A stretch of DNA of 64,000 bases from Terana coerulea (GCA_024811115.1 JAKOGH010000801.1:1-64000), one strand, 5' to 3'. Positions 1-11,135 are shown, numbered from the stretch's first letter. Numbers and translations: made by a program. The notes: generated by a model not told the origin, from the sequence alone.

Positions 1-1000
1 GTGGAATCTGGGATGCATAGCTCGGTAGCGTGGTGGCATTTTAACCTTGAAGGTGACGGCGGACAACTGTTCGATGATTTCGAACGGTCTCGTACCGTGG
101 GTTTAATGCACGCTCCGTGGTCTGATAATCCCGTAGGTTGATAAGTACTTTATCTCCGACTTTGAACGGCACGTTCTGGACGCCCAGTCGTAGTACCATT
201 TAAATCGCTCGAGCAGCTAAGGTTAGAGCAGCTTTCGCCTGCTCTTGGGCTTCATGTCGCTGTTTCATGATGTTGTTAAGGTCTATGCTTTTGACCTGCT
301 TGACTAATGTAGGACCTGCTCGAAGATGTTGACCGTATTAAGAAGAATGGTGTCTCCTTTTAGTTGTGTGCTTTCGGTTATTGTACGCTGAACTCAACTG
401 TACTCACAATGTAGACCAGTTATCGAGGTTGTAGTCCACATAGCAGAAGATACTGTTCCAGAATTTGATTCACACGTTCGGTTTGACCGTCTGTCTGTGG
501 ATGATATGCGTTAGGCATTGCCGAGTTGATACAAGTAGTTTGCACCATTGCTGGAATAGTTCCGCTGCGAACTGAGTTCCTCGATCTGATATGATCTGAA
601 GCGGCCAGCCCGTGTAAAGGTACAGCTCTGTCATACAATAGTTGTGACAGGTCTCGTGCAAAACTCATTTGTGATTGCATAGAAGTGCGCTTGCTTGATA
701 AGTCGACATGACAACACAGATAGCGTTGTAAGTGTGACTCTGGTAACTGAGTGATGAGGTCGATTGTAATGATTTCCTATGGCCCATGAGGCACAGGGTT
801 TGGCATTAATGGTCCATAGGGCTGCTGTGGGCGATTTTCATCCGCTGACACATATCGCAGCCCGTAACATAGTTCTTGACAAATATTGACATGCTGACCA
901 CGATAGTTTCTAGAGACTAGTTCGTACATTTTCCACCTGCCGGGGTGTCCGGCTGATGGTAAGTCGTGATGAATTTGTACAATTCGTCATCGTAAATGAT
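1..1000 (-). pseudogene. Integrase remnant of the gypsy element
   Basis: Pieces of an integrase can be read on the minus strand. Near 830-890 there is a zinc-binding remnant (YVTGCDMCQRMK). It continues, after frame changes, into a core segment with [12 protein letters not shown] and NAICVVMST near 700-800. A further core piece at 420-680 has the motif [15 protein letters not shown], the usual gypsy integrase signature. From about 170 to 1 the C-terminal DNA-binding domain is visible (FKVGDKVLINLRDYQ, later RYRAMHPRFH). Stops and shifts separate the pieces. The gene continues past the left edge. Confidence 0.85.
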
Positions 1001-1239
1001 CATCTGTTGATGTAGGGATATAGATCTTGCCAGGAACAGTAATCCGTTTTCCCAGTTAATTCCTTGAGGCTTTTTGGTCTCGGTTGTCGAGCTTTACCTC
1101 CCTCCATGATCTGGCCTCCTGGACAGAGGGTCTTGACTTACATTGTCTTTCAGGCTTGTGATGTAGAGAATAGTTGAATTGCGTTAGGTACAAGCGTAGC
1201 GCTTGTCTCGTGTGTGACTTTTGGGCTGTTAGGAGTAAA

Positions 1240-2491
1240 TCAGATTTTGATGATCTGACAGGATCTCCGAACTTTCGGGTGTCCCTCAAAATAGTCTCTG
1301 TACTCTTCCAAAGCTCGTAAAATAGCAAGCAACTCTTTGTCGTAAATCGTAGTTACGTTCGTGTACGTTGAGAGAGCTTTAGAGTGGAAGGCAACGAGGT
1401 GTTTCGTCAGCAGGATCCTGTTGCGACAGCACTGCACCAGTGCAAAGTCACTTGCATAGGTTGATAGTCTGAATGAGTTCTCATCATTCGGGAATCGTAG
1501 TATGGGTGCTGAAGTGAAGGCCTTTTTGTGCGCCGAATGCCACTTGTTGGTCAGCTTCCCCAAGGTTGATCCTTTTTGTTAGATCTGTGAGTGGCCTGGC
1601 TAGCTTGGCAAAGTCCTGTATGAACCTGCGATAGAAGTTCGCAAAGCTAAGAAAGCCTACCCGTGCTTGACTTTAGTCGATGCAGCGCTCAAGAACTCCT
1701 GACACTTTTGCAGGGTCCATCGCAACACTGCCCTTTGAGATGATCATGCCAAGATATTCAATCCTGTCTTTCTCGAAGAAGCACTTCTCGCTTTCGGCGT
1801 AGAGATCGTTGCCGAAGCCTTTTCAGCATAACTTTGACAATGTGATGTTCCTTAATTGTTGCCAAAAATCAAGATATCGTCCAAATACACCATAACTTGT
1901 CCTTGTCGAATTAAATCACCCAGGATGTCGTTCATCATGGCTTGGAATGTAGCTGGTGCATTGGAAAATCCGAAATACATGACAGTTGCCTCGAATAGAC
2001 CACATTTTGTGATAAATGCCGTTTTCCATTCATCTCCCTCACAGATTCGGACATTATTATAGCTCACCGGAGGTCAATCTTTGTAAAGATAGTTGCCTGA
2101 GACAGTGAGTCAATCAGGTCAGCAATTCTTGGGATTAGGTAGTAGTTCTTCATGGTAATCTTATTGAGTATGCAGTAGTCCATACGTAGATGTAATTCGC
2201 AGTCGCTTTTGACAAGAAAAATAGTGCTACAACTGGTGACTTAGAAGGTCGAATGTAACCTTTCTGTTGTTCTTCATTGATCCATTCATCTAAAGAGTTC
2301 CTCTCTTTGGAAGATGGTGGATATAGTTTAGCTGGCTTGGAAAGGAAGGCTTCTTTCACAAAGTCAATCAGATGATTATATGTCTTGCGTACTCGCATGC
2401 ACTTTGACTTGCGCTTTGAGAACATGTCGCCCATACTACGTGTAATCATTCGGATATGGGCAACTTCCAGATTTGACAGTGTCTTCGTCAT
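1240..2491 (-). pseudogene. Reverse transcriptase and RNase H remnant of the gypsy element
   Basis: The N-terminal RT part (2150-2491) contains LSKPAKLYPPSSKER and DEWINEEQQKGYIRPSKSP, typical of gypsy RT starts. The catalytic part (1852-2067) keeps the palm motif YLDD inside [11 protein letters not shown], after [18 protein letters not shown]. RNase H follows at 1240-1563, with YASDFALVQCC and YDKELLAILRALEEYRDYFEG. The three blocks lie in different frames, so the enzyme cannot be made from this copy. Confidence 0.87.
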
Positions 2492-2818
2492 TGGAGTCCT
2501 CTAGGACCTCGTCCATGTCTTTTTGTCAAACATGGCCACAATAACTTCTGCTTATGTGTGGTCGTTAGAGATATCAATGTTCACCTAGTTGATGAACGGA
2601 TTATCTGTATCTTCATTTTCAAATTCGTCCAGGGAGGATTACGCGGAAGATCCGACTCGAGTTGAAGCTTGTTGGTTTCGGCTTCACTGACTCGTATTTT
2701 ATAGGCTTGATTGGTAATGCAGCTCTCAGAACATCTGGTAAACATCAATTCCCCGCACAGTTAATCTCAAGGTTGTATCAGTATAAGAAGTTGTAACCAA
2801 TCATCATGTCTTTATCTC

Positions 2819-3061
2819 CTAACTGTATAGCATACAGTATATAGGTAGACTTATAATCACCAATTTGAACATAAGCATGAACATAATCACAAATTTGTCC
2901 TGCTTGATTTGGAGTTCCATCTGCATTGGTCGCGTCAGCCATGCAGACTTTGCCATATGATTAGTTACTAAATGATTTCTTTCAGTGAGCGATTTGTCGA
3001 TGAAGTTCGTTGTGGCGCCTAAGTCTACTAAAGCCTCGGCCTGCACTTTATGACCATACAT
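2819..3061 (-). pseudogene. Retroviral-type aspartic protease remnant
   Basis: An 80-codon minus-strand piece sits between gag and RT and reads AEALVDLGATTNFIDKSL, which matches the active-site region of a gypsy protease. The usual catalytic triplet D-S/T-G is D-L-G here, so the active site itself looks altered. Position and motif fit the protease of the same element. Confidence 0.7.
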
Positions 3062-3359
3062 ACAAGCGTTACTGGAAGTCTAAAAGAACGTTTCTTGTTC
3101 GCGAGCTATGCTAGTTACAGCAAGATTCCAGTACTACTTCGTCCGATTCTAACTCGGAGCCGACAGAGTGCGTCATCCACGGAATGTAGATCGCAGGCGT
3201 TAGCCTCTACATTCCTAGGGGAAAATCCATTGAGTCCGACGATTAACCCATCGCGGTCTGCTTGGGCGCCGAGGCTACATCGCTTGTACCGGATGCTTAT
3301 TGCGGCAAGCTCAGATTCGCTCAGCTCGCTGGATGCTCGCTGAGTTGACTTCAAGCGTT

Positions 3360-5542
3360 AGGGGGTGGCATTGTTGTTGTCATTGTGTGGAGTTTAATAA
3401 CTCCGTGAGTTGATTCTTGAAGGAGGGCTTGCCTTTGCCTTTCGAGTTCGAGTTTAGCTAGAGCCAGAAGCACTGCTGCTCTGACTCTTGTTGCTGTAGT
3501 TGTTGCGGGAGGATGACAGAGTCGACGAAAAACCTTTGCCTTGGTTGGCATTTTTAGGGTTGTCGAAACAGTCATTCGTGTTGTGGGTTTTGGCGCGCGA
3601 GCTTTCTACCTTCACGGGAGCAGATCTGGCAGAACTTGCATTTGCGGACGTTTCTGCCTGGTTGGTTTCTTTCGCCTTGCCCTTGCCTTTCACCTTGGAC
3701 TGCTCGTTCGCCTCCGCCGTGTTCTTATTACCGTTGTTGTTCACCGAATACCAAGCTCTTGGAGCGATCTGGGTGGAGCTCCTTGTACGGCTGCAACGGC
3801 ATATCGAGGTATCTTTCCCATTGCTTGGGTTACGTTACCGTGATTGTCAAAATGACCATCGACTGGCGGCATGTCCTGAGGCAGGACGCTTTGATCTTGT
3901 CGATGTGCAGCTTGTCTTGGTACTCAGCAATCCGGGCCAGAGTCTTGTACTTCTCAGCGTATTGGACGAAGTCCTTCGAGGCCAGATCCTTGTTGTTCCA
4001 GAGCGTGTCGAGTTCGTCCTTGGCACCTTGCTTTTCGTCGCGCTGACCGTAAAGCCCTTGCATCTCCTTGACAAAGTCGTTCCATGTGCCAATAGGCTGG
4101 TTGTTCATAATTTGTCCGTATAGGACTTCATGTATATTCGCGGCGGTGCTGCGGAGAGCGGCCGAGGGAGAAGGACAATCGCTGCTTGTCCGTTGCAATC
4201 TGCATGTGCTCGCGGTAGAGTGTGATGTGGTTCAGCCACTCCTTGAGGCCGTTTTTGAGCTACTCGAAGGGTGGGGGGGTTAGGCATCTTTGGGATGCGT
4301 CGCGCCGAACCTCCATCTGCAGGGATTTTGTCGACTTGGGCTTTATAGGCGTCAACGGTAGACCTGTAAGCTTCGCAAGCTTTTGAGTTCGAATCTTCGT
4401 GGCTTGCTCGAGCGTGTGTCCAGCTCCTCATCCGGTGCTGCTGGTCATCCGTTGCTTTGTAGGTGCGTGTCATGTGTATGGTTGAAGTGCCCTGTCATGT
4501 CGGTGACGTGTCCTTGCACAAAGTCCGTGCTGATTCGAACAGACTGGGAGAAAGCATTCTGCGCTATGTGTAGAATTGCTGCCGAGCTGTCGCGTCGCTG
4601 AAGCGAGCAGAGTTGGTGTCGATGTTGTGCGGGAGAGCTGCTACGGGGTCGGCAAGGACCTTCGTAGTGCGGTCGGGGACAAAGTTGGTAAAGAAGACAT
4701 TTCTACTCTTCGTATTAGTGCCAATTTTAATAAAACTTCGAACACAATAGTTGGTTTGGTTGTTATATGCCGGCCAGTTATTTTGAATCGAAATGCAGAG
4801 TTTAATTTTAAGCAGCCTTGGGATGGTTACATCGAGTGCTGCTAGCTGCGTACAGACTACTGCAAATCTACTGTTTAGGTCTGTAAGCGAGACCTTGCCA
4901 ATACGTTTTAATAGTCCCGCCAACTCTCTCACTGTTTATTACCCCACTTCTGTCCCGTGAGTCCAGATTCTCATAGATGTTCTGGAACTCGTCGTACCAA
5001 CCCACAGCTTGTTCCGAATCTCCTCAGGCACCCGCGCCCTTTCGGCGTGACCGGTGTCCTGCAGCGAGTCCTCCTCGCGGAGTTTCTCCGAAGACGAGGT
5101 CGAGGCAAACTCTACGTCGCCTCGAGCATCGGTTGGAGCTCATTGGAGGCGCTTGAGCAGCTTAGTTCGTCGAAACCGAAGCTTGGCTGGGGGTGGCTTG
5201 GGGACCTGGTACTCCTCGCGAGGTGCGAGTCGTTCGATGAAAGCGGTGGTGAGGGGTCGGAGAGTGGCGGAGCAGCTCCTTTCGACGCTGCTTCATGAGA
5301 GCATAGCTCTCAATGCGTTTCAGCAGCGAGTTGGCCTCTGCTTCTTGGCGAAGCCATTCGCACTCCTCCGGGAGAGTGAGGGTTCGAGCGAGGTGGCTGC
5401 GTGCTTCGGGTTGTAAACCTTGCGTGGGCTTACAAATGTTGGCGTATTTGGCTCGAATCTCCTTTGAAGGAGAGATGTATTCGCGAAGGCCCAAAGGCTC
5501 ATTCTTCGCGTAAGTGGTAAACGCAGAGGGGACTTTAGGCAT
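3360..5542 (-). pseudogene. Gag-like region of the gypsy element
   Basis: Minus-strand pieces at 5162-5542, 4105-4473, 3830-4198 and 3454-3744 together have the length and place of a gag gene. The 3830-4198 piece (GTWNDFVKEMQGLYGQRDEK, later LARIAEYQDKLHIDK) resembles the fungal gypsy capsid region. The 3454-3744 piece is rich in K, S, N and A and has a THNTNDCFDNP remnant near the usual end of gag. Frames change between the pieces. The overlapping plus-strand reading frame at 3500-4123 is a shadow. Confidence 0.65.
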
Positions 5543-5545
5543 GGC

Positions 5546-6176
5546 TATAACAATGGTAATCAGTACTGGTCTCTATTTCGGCAGATACGGAAAATGGTGA
5601 AAACGGACAGAATGACCTGTTGAGGTTGTGCGGTCTTGATGCATACAATCGGTAGTGTCGACTGACGGCCTGGTTTCTCTTACCAGGTCCGGGAGGTACC
5701 AACTCAATCAAGAGCAGTATGGGGGTCTCTGACACAGTTCCAGCCGTGCAGCAAAGGTTTTGAGCCAATATTACATTGACTCTATGCTTGCCCAAACTGG
5801 TTTGCTGTCAACACCCGAAGGCTCATAGCGTAACTACCCGAAGGTAAGTCACACCAGAATGTTGCTCACGCTATACGAGCGCAGCGAGCACCTCTTCACA
5901 GCCTGAGAATCGGCATGAAGATTAGCATGCTGCCATAATGGCAGCCCACAGCCTAAGCTATGGTGCTTCTCAGCGATACAGAGCATAGTCCCTGACGGCG
6001 ACTAGCTCATAGCCTTAGTTCTTTGCAGAACATTGGCAAGATCCCCCAGAACTCAAATAGCAACAGTGTTCATTTCGACACACTGTGCATAACGATTGTC
6101 GCGCACAACACTGCAACAAAGGTCCTGCTCGTTGCCCTTGACAGCAACAATGAGCAGTGGAATAGACTCAACAAAC
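5546..6176. other. Gene-free junction between the gypsy and copia remnants
   Basis: I see no coding motif here. It may hold the 5' untranslated region or LTR of the gypsy element, but I could not find matching LTR ends. It stops abruptly at the first LTR copy at 6177. The sequence left of that copy does not continue the copia reverse transcriptase that ends on its right side. Confidence 0.4.
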
Positions 6177-6736
6177 TATCACAAAACTACAATACTCACC
6201 TGCTGGGATGACTTTGAAATAGGTGGGGAAAGCAGAGGGGCTTGAGTAGAGCTAGTAGAGTGGATATGAATCAACGATGTTGTTGAGTCTGGGGTATTAA
6301 CCCTCAGACCAGCCTCCTTATATACATGTGTAGAGGGACCCCAGACACTATCTAAGACCTCCAATACCATGTGCTGACTGATACAGTCAGGTGATCCATG
6401 ACTAAGGCTCTAGAGCATACCGCGCTCTAACTCCCTTATCGGATCTGACCTAGCTATCATGCTAACATCAACACTATCTAGATGTCCTAATCTAGCTACT
6501 GTACACTACCAGTACATGATGTCATAGTGACCTCATAGTGAGGTCATAGTCTAGAACGAATCCAGAACTGAGTCCATGATCCTATGTCCTTATGAGGCAT
6601 ATCCCATAACCATGCGTCTATCGCATGGCCAACTGATCAGCATCTTGTAACGCTGTTGTGACGACTGGATAACATGTCCTGTGACTTGATGTTACACTCT
6701 AAGCGCTGTAGACTAGCGCTGAGGGAAATTGTGACA
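6177..6736 (-). repeat. LTR-like repeat copy A
   Basis: About 560 bp, similar over its length to copies at 7005-7566 (opposite orientation) and 8152-8714 (same orientation). In LTR orientation (minus strand) it starts TGTCACAATTTCCC and ends TTTTGTGATA. It carries a TATATAAGG-type TATA box (plus 6315-6325) and a CAG/GTGAGT splice donor near its end. The 5 bp on each side (CAAAC and GACAC) do not match, so a target duplication is not visible. Confidence 0.8.
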
Positions 6737-8151
6737 GACACCATTCGAATATACATGGTCAAAGTTAATCTGATGGATTTCCCAGTCAAGAATGCCTGCT
6801 AAGGCAATAAGATATCACTAGGATTCTAGACGGGCAACAAGAGTGAAGGTCTCTTTGTAGTCGATGCTCTGGATTTGTATAAAGCCCTTTGCTACTAGCC
6901 TAGCCTTATAGCGGTTCACGTCTCTGTTTTGGTCAAGCTTGAGCTTGTACACCTACTTGCATTTGATAGCCTTGCGACCTTCGGGTAAGTTCATAAGTTC
7001 CCAGTGTCACAAATTTCCCTCAGCGCTAGTCTACAGCGCTTAAATTGTAACATCAAGTCACGGGATATGTTACCCAGTCGTCACAACAGCGTTACAAGAT
7101 GCTGATCAGTTAGCCATGCGACAGACGCATGGTTATCAGGGATATGCCTCATAAGGACATAGGATCATGGACTCAGTTCTGGATTCGTTCTAGACTATAA
7201 CCTCACTATGAGGTCACTATGACATCGTGTACTGGTAGTGTACAGTAGCTAGATTAGGACATCTAGATAGTATTGATGTTAGCATGATAGCTAGGTCAGA
7301 TCTGATAAGGGAGTTAGAGCGGTGGTATGCTCTGGAGCCTTAGTCAGACATCACCTGACTGTATCAGTCAGCATATGGTATTGGAGGTCTTAGATAGTGT
7401 CTGGGGTCCCTCTACACATGTATATAAGGAGGCTGGTCTGAGGGCTAAACCCCAGACTCAATAACATCGTTGATTCATATCCACTCTACTAGCTCTACTC
7501 AAGCCCCTCTGCTTTCCCCACCTATTTCAAGTCATCCCAGCAGGTGAGTATTGTAGTTTTGTGATACCCAGGTACCAGAAGCCGCTAGACCAGCAAACTC
7601 AGTTTGTGTAGCTTTGAACCATCAAGTGGAGTCTGAGAATCCATAGCTTGCTTATACGTGCGAGGCTCTCCCTAAGGCTACTGAGTTGCAGCAATGTAGA
7701 TTGCCACAGTGTCAGGGGTTGGATCTTCTCAAACACTAGATTGCCAATTTCCAAGCATGCCTTGCTGTTTGCACCAGTTAAGTTGCTCTTCAATTGCAGC
7801 GTCTCTGTGGATCCATTCAAGGCAATGTTGGGCTCGAGTCCGTTCAGCTTATAAGACTGCAGCATGCTGGGAGTTATTGATTCGGGAGTAGTCACCACAG
7901 TTGGTATTGGGTTTGAGTAGGTCAGGGGCTGGAATGACAATGGAACGTCTTCGGGCTTGGACTTACCCTTGGACGGTGCAGCTGGTGGTTTGGCGGATGA
8001 TGACAATGACAGCTCATTGATGGGAATAGAGTACTAGATAGAGCAGGCAGAAGCAGAATCACCAGGAGGCAATGTTGTACTTGCACCAGACTTACATACT
8101 GTGGTAGAGCACAGTGGTGAAGAGATAGGTAGTGGAAATTTGGGCACTGAT
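6737..8151 (-). pseudogene. Copia reverse transcriptase remnant, split by LTR copy B
   Basis: The segment 7599-8006 encodes a linker and the RT start (EPRTYKQAM, by frame change). After LTR copy B the RT resumes at 7000-6740 with LPEGRKAIKCK, a stop in place of the conserved Trp, then VYKLKLDQNRDVNRYKARL and VAKGFIQIQSIDYKETFTL. It ends with ILDWEIHQINFDHVYSNG at the boundary of LTR copy A. Nothing left of copy A continues the RT, so the catalytic YVDD part is missing. Confidence 0.85.
7005..7566 (+). repeat. Solo LTR-like repeat copy B with perfect target duplication
   Basis: 562 bp from TGTCACAAA to TTTGTGATA, flanked on both sides by CCCAG (7000-7004 and 7567-7571). It sits inside the copia RT reading region, in the opposite orientation to that element. 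A TATATAAGG box lies at 7431 and a perfect splice donor CAG/GTGAGT at 7541-7549, 17 bp before the repeat ends. Termini, short inverted ends, TATA box and 5-bp duplication all support an LTR left after recombination between the two LTRs of a complete element. Confidence 0.88.
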
Positions 8152-8714
8152 TATCACAAAACTACAATACTCACCTGCTGGGATAACTTGAAAGAAGTGG
8201 GGAAAGCAGAGGGACTTGAGTAGAGCTAGTAGAGTGAATATGAATCAACGATGTTGTTGAGTCTGGGGTTTAGCCCACAGACCAGCCTCTTTATATATAT
8301 GTGTAGAGGGACCCCAGACACTATTTAAGACCTCCAATACCATATGCTGACTGATACAGTCAGGTAATGTCTGACTAAGGCTCCAGAGCATACCACCACT
8401 CTAACTCCCTTATCGGATCCTGACCTAGCTATCATGCTAACATCGACACTATCTAGATGTTCTAATCGAGCTACTGTACACTACCAGTCTATGATGTTAT
8501 ACTGACATCATACTGAGGTTATAGTCCAGAACAGTTCCAGACCAGAGTCCTGGATCCTACGTTCGTATAAGGCATATCCCTGATGTTCATGTGATAAGCA
8601 CATGGCAAACTGATCCAGCGTCTTGTAACACTGTGTGACGACTTAGTGACATGTTCCGTAACTTGATGTTACACTCTAAGCGCTGTAGACTAGCGCTGAG
8701 GGAAATTTGTGATA
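8152..8714 (-). repeat. Solo LTR-like repeat copy C
   Basis: 563 bp, bounded by TATCACAAA and TTTGTGATA. It is flanked by CTGAT (8147-8151) and CTAAT (8715-8719), a 4-of-5 match that fits an aged target duplication. It lies between the integrase and RT parts of the copia element. A TATA-rich segment lies near 8284-8300, and the splice-donor sequence is kept at its LTR 3' end. Confidence 0.83.
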
Positions 8715-10330
8715 CTAATGGCTGAGTAGAAGTTGGCAGCTTCAAAGGCCCAGGCAGTTTTGATGACGGTGGAGCTAAAGAAGGTACTGCTGCTGAGGGC
8801 GATGGTGGCTGTAATGTGTGAGGGGCTTGAAAATCCAGGTTGACATGAGAATTTGGCAAGAAATCCTGGGTAGGTGTCCCTTGAGGGTTGTATGCTCAAA
8901 AGGGCAGAAGGTAGAGAGTGGTTGGAAAAGACTGTTTCATCAAATACCACATCTGTACTTGCAACAATCTTGTGGTTACATTTGTCCCATAGACAATAGC
9001 CCTTAGAATTTGTCTCGTAACTGATAAAGACACAAGACTCAGCATTGAGCTTGAGTTTCTTGCGCTTGTTCCCATAGATATGGCCAGACAACTGAAGACA
9101 TGGAAGTAGGATACATCCGGTATGGTGCCTGTGAGTGCCTTCCAAGGTATGCGCCAACTAAGTGCTTATTGAGGAGACCGGTTGTGTATATCCACTGCTG
9201 TGCGACAGCTTCTTCTCAGAACCCCAGTATCAGCCCAGCAGCGTGAAGCATAGACTTTGCAGCTTTGATCAGTGTGTAGTTTATATGTTCAGCTTTTCCA
9301 TTCTGCTAGGGATTATCTGATACCATGCACTCATGAACAATCCTCATATCCTTCAGCTTGGAGACAGAGCTGTTAGACTGATATTCTCTCCTTCGATTGG
9401 ATTGAAAGACTTTGATCTGAGCATTGAATTCGCGTCCAAATGAGCTGTAAAAACTCGTCGAACTTTGATTTTAGCTTGTCCTTTGACTTGAGGTAGTAGA
9501 CAAAGGTGATGTTGGTGCATTTGTTGATAAAGATAGCAAAGTAGCAGTGGTCTATGAGGGAGATGTTCTGTATAGAGCTGTTGAGGTCTGAGTGGATGGG
9601 TTTGAATAGTTTAGATGTACGAGGCAAGGTAGATGGAGAGAAGGGACATCGGTGGTGTTTTCCAAGGACACAACCTTCACATAGGTGTGGTGAGGGCTTA
9701 GAAGAGTTGAGTTCAAGGCCTTTCACCGGAGAACCTTCAGATGTGCGCAGCTTCTTCAGGGCTTCTTAGTTAAGGTGAGCAAAGTGTCAGTGTGTGATGT
9801 TGATGGATACTGGGATGTTGTGCTGGGTGGCAGAAACTTTTGGCTTGCAGGTGGCTAATCCAAGCCAATACTGTCCTCCATTTAGGCAGCCTATGCTATA
9901 TGATTGTGCATTGTCCATTTCTGAACGTCTGCATGAAGCCTTTGTTGTTCAACCAACTCATAGAGAGCATATATTTGCTGGCGCCCAGGTAATAAACAGT
10001 GTTCTCAAAGGTGAGATGTACTTTCTTACTATTAACAATAGTAGTGCCAATGACTTTGCCTAAACTGAGCAATTCAATCTGAGTCTTAGCCTTGTCTATA
10101 AGTGTTGCTACTCTAGGCTTAGTGTATAGTGTGTACTCAGCGAAGTCACTCAGGTCATTTGTGATGTGCTGCATGCAGCCAAAATTGAGCATCCAAAGCA
10201 GTGAGCCTACAAAATAGAAGGAAGCAGATGCAATTTCAGCCTTAGATAGGGTGTTTTTAGTAACATTTAATATATGAATCAACAATGTGCTACCAGAACC
10301 AGCATTCTTTGCCTTATTACCCTTCTTCAC
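8715..10330 (-). pseudogene. Copia protease and integrase remnant
   Basis: At 9896-10330 the protease region reads LLWMLNFGCMQHITNDLSDF. Copia proteases normally have W-x-L-D-S-G-A-x-x-H, so the catalytic D-S-G is N-F-G here. At 9373-9726 a GAG-pre-integrase zinc motif (LCEGCVLGKHHRCPF) leads into the integrase core (PIHSDLNSSIQN, then YLKSKDKLKSKFDEF). At 8690-9157 the integrase C-terminal segment reads KLKLNAESCVFISYE and GYCLWDKCNHKI. The pieces are in different frames. Confidence 0.82.
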
Positions 10331-10479
10331 CTCCTCAGCAGCAGCCTTCTTCTTTCAGCACTCATTTTCAAAGTGTTCCTTATATTTGCAGTAACTTCTT
10401 GGACTTCTTAGACACTGACAAAGATGAGGAGTTACCAGACAATGAGGAGTTGGCCTTACCAAAGCAAACAGCCGAGATG

Positions 10480-11135
10480 TTGGCGTTCAGGTCGCGGCGC
10501 TAGTCCTCATTAAGTAAATGACCACGAAGGTCGTTGTACTTAAGGTCGTCGGACTTGGTAGCTGCAAGGATGGGCTTAATGACGTTGTTGAAGGACTCGA
10601 GAAGGGAAGCAAGCAGGCCAAAGCACTTCAGCAGCTTCTCCTTGCTGAGGATGCTGCTGTCCTTGACCTGCGCTAGAAACAACTGCGTTCTTCGAGCTGC
10701 TCAGCAAGAGGGAAAAAGCCATCAATCTGGTGAGTGAAGTATGTACAAAATTTGATAAAGGCAGCAAGGGTGGAGGTGGAAGTGTAGTTGGCCTTGAGCT
10801 TGTTCCAGATCTCCTAAGTTGTGAGGTTCTTGTTGTCAAGGAGATGGATGATGGAAGAGTTGACTATACTCATGAGGATGAGCTTGACGCTGGCATCGAT
10901 CTGAACCCATTGCTTGCCACCTGCATTTGTAAGGCTGGCAGGCTTTGGTAACTTGCTGTTAACCTGGTTATACGAGGCAGTAGCGATGAGGTACTAACAG
11001 ATAACAGGGGACCAGGCCTTATAGTTATCAGATCTTCTCAGCTTCTCCAGCTAGTCGAGTTTGAGTGACAGTGCATTGGAGGCTTTGGTGAAGGCTGAAG
11101 CAGACAATATAGTGGGTGCATTGTAACTAGACGTG
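10480..11135 (-). pseudogene. Copia gag remnant
   Basis: Minus-strand translation from about 11135 gives SASAFTKASNALSLKLD, a stop, then LEKLRRSDNYKAWSPVIC and YLIATASYNQV. This resembles the start of copia gag (UBN2-type, L-D-G-N-Y-x-x-W pattern). Further down, at 10500-10682, is another gag piece ending in a DLRGHLLNED-like segment. Stops and frame changes interrupt it. Confidence 0.65.

Larger units (their letters stand above)
1..5545 (-). mobile_element. Degenerate Ty3/gypsy LTR retrotransposon, truncated by the window edge
   Basis: Reading the minus strand from about 5545 down, the order is gag-like, aspartic protease, reverse transcriptase, RNase H, integrase zinc finger, integrase core and integrase C-terminal domain. 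That order is diagnostic of Ty3/gypsy (Metaviridae-type) elements of fungi. The reading frame is broken many times by stops and frame changes, so no intact polyprotein remains and the copy should be inactive. The integrase end runs off base 1, so the 3' LTR and any chromodomain lie outside the window. I could not recognise a 5' LTR with certainty to the right of gag. Confidence 0.9.
6737..11135 (-). mobile_element. Degenerate Ty1/copia LTR retrotransposon with nested LTR insertions
   Basis: On the minus strand the order is gag (about 11135-10480), protease (about 10200), GAG-pre-integrase and integrase (9726-8715), then reverse transcriptase start. Integrase before RT is the Ty1/copia order. 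The RT is split by foreign ~560 bp repeats at 8152-8714 and 7005-7566 and is cut off at 6737 by a third copy. Joining the flanks of the middle copy lines up the RT segments EPRTYKQAM and LPEGRKAIKCK, which shows that it is a later insertion. Stops and frame changes make the element inactive. Its own 5' LTR was not recognised. Confidence 0.87.

Noticed and set aside
3500..4123. Long plus-strand reading frame of 207 codons
   Set aside because: Shadow of the gypsy gag region on the minus strand; no family motif and Leu/Val/Phe-rich by base composition.
6177..7566. Copies A and B read as the two arms of one large inverted-repeat transposon
   Set aside because: Copy B has its own perfect 5-bp duplication and copy C is a third full copy, so the arms are independent LTR insertions.
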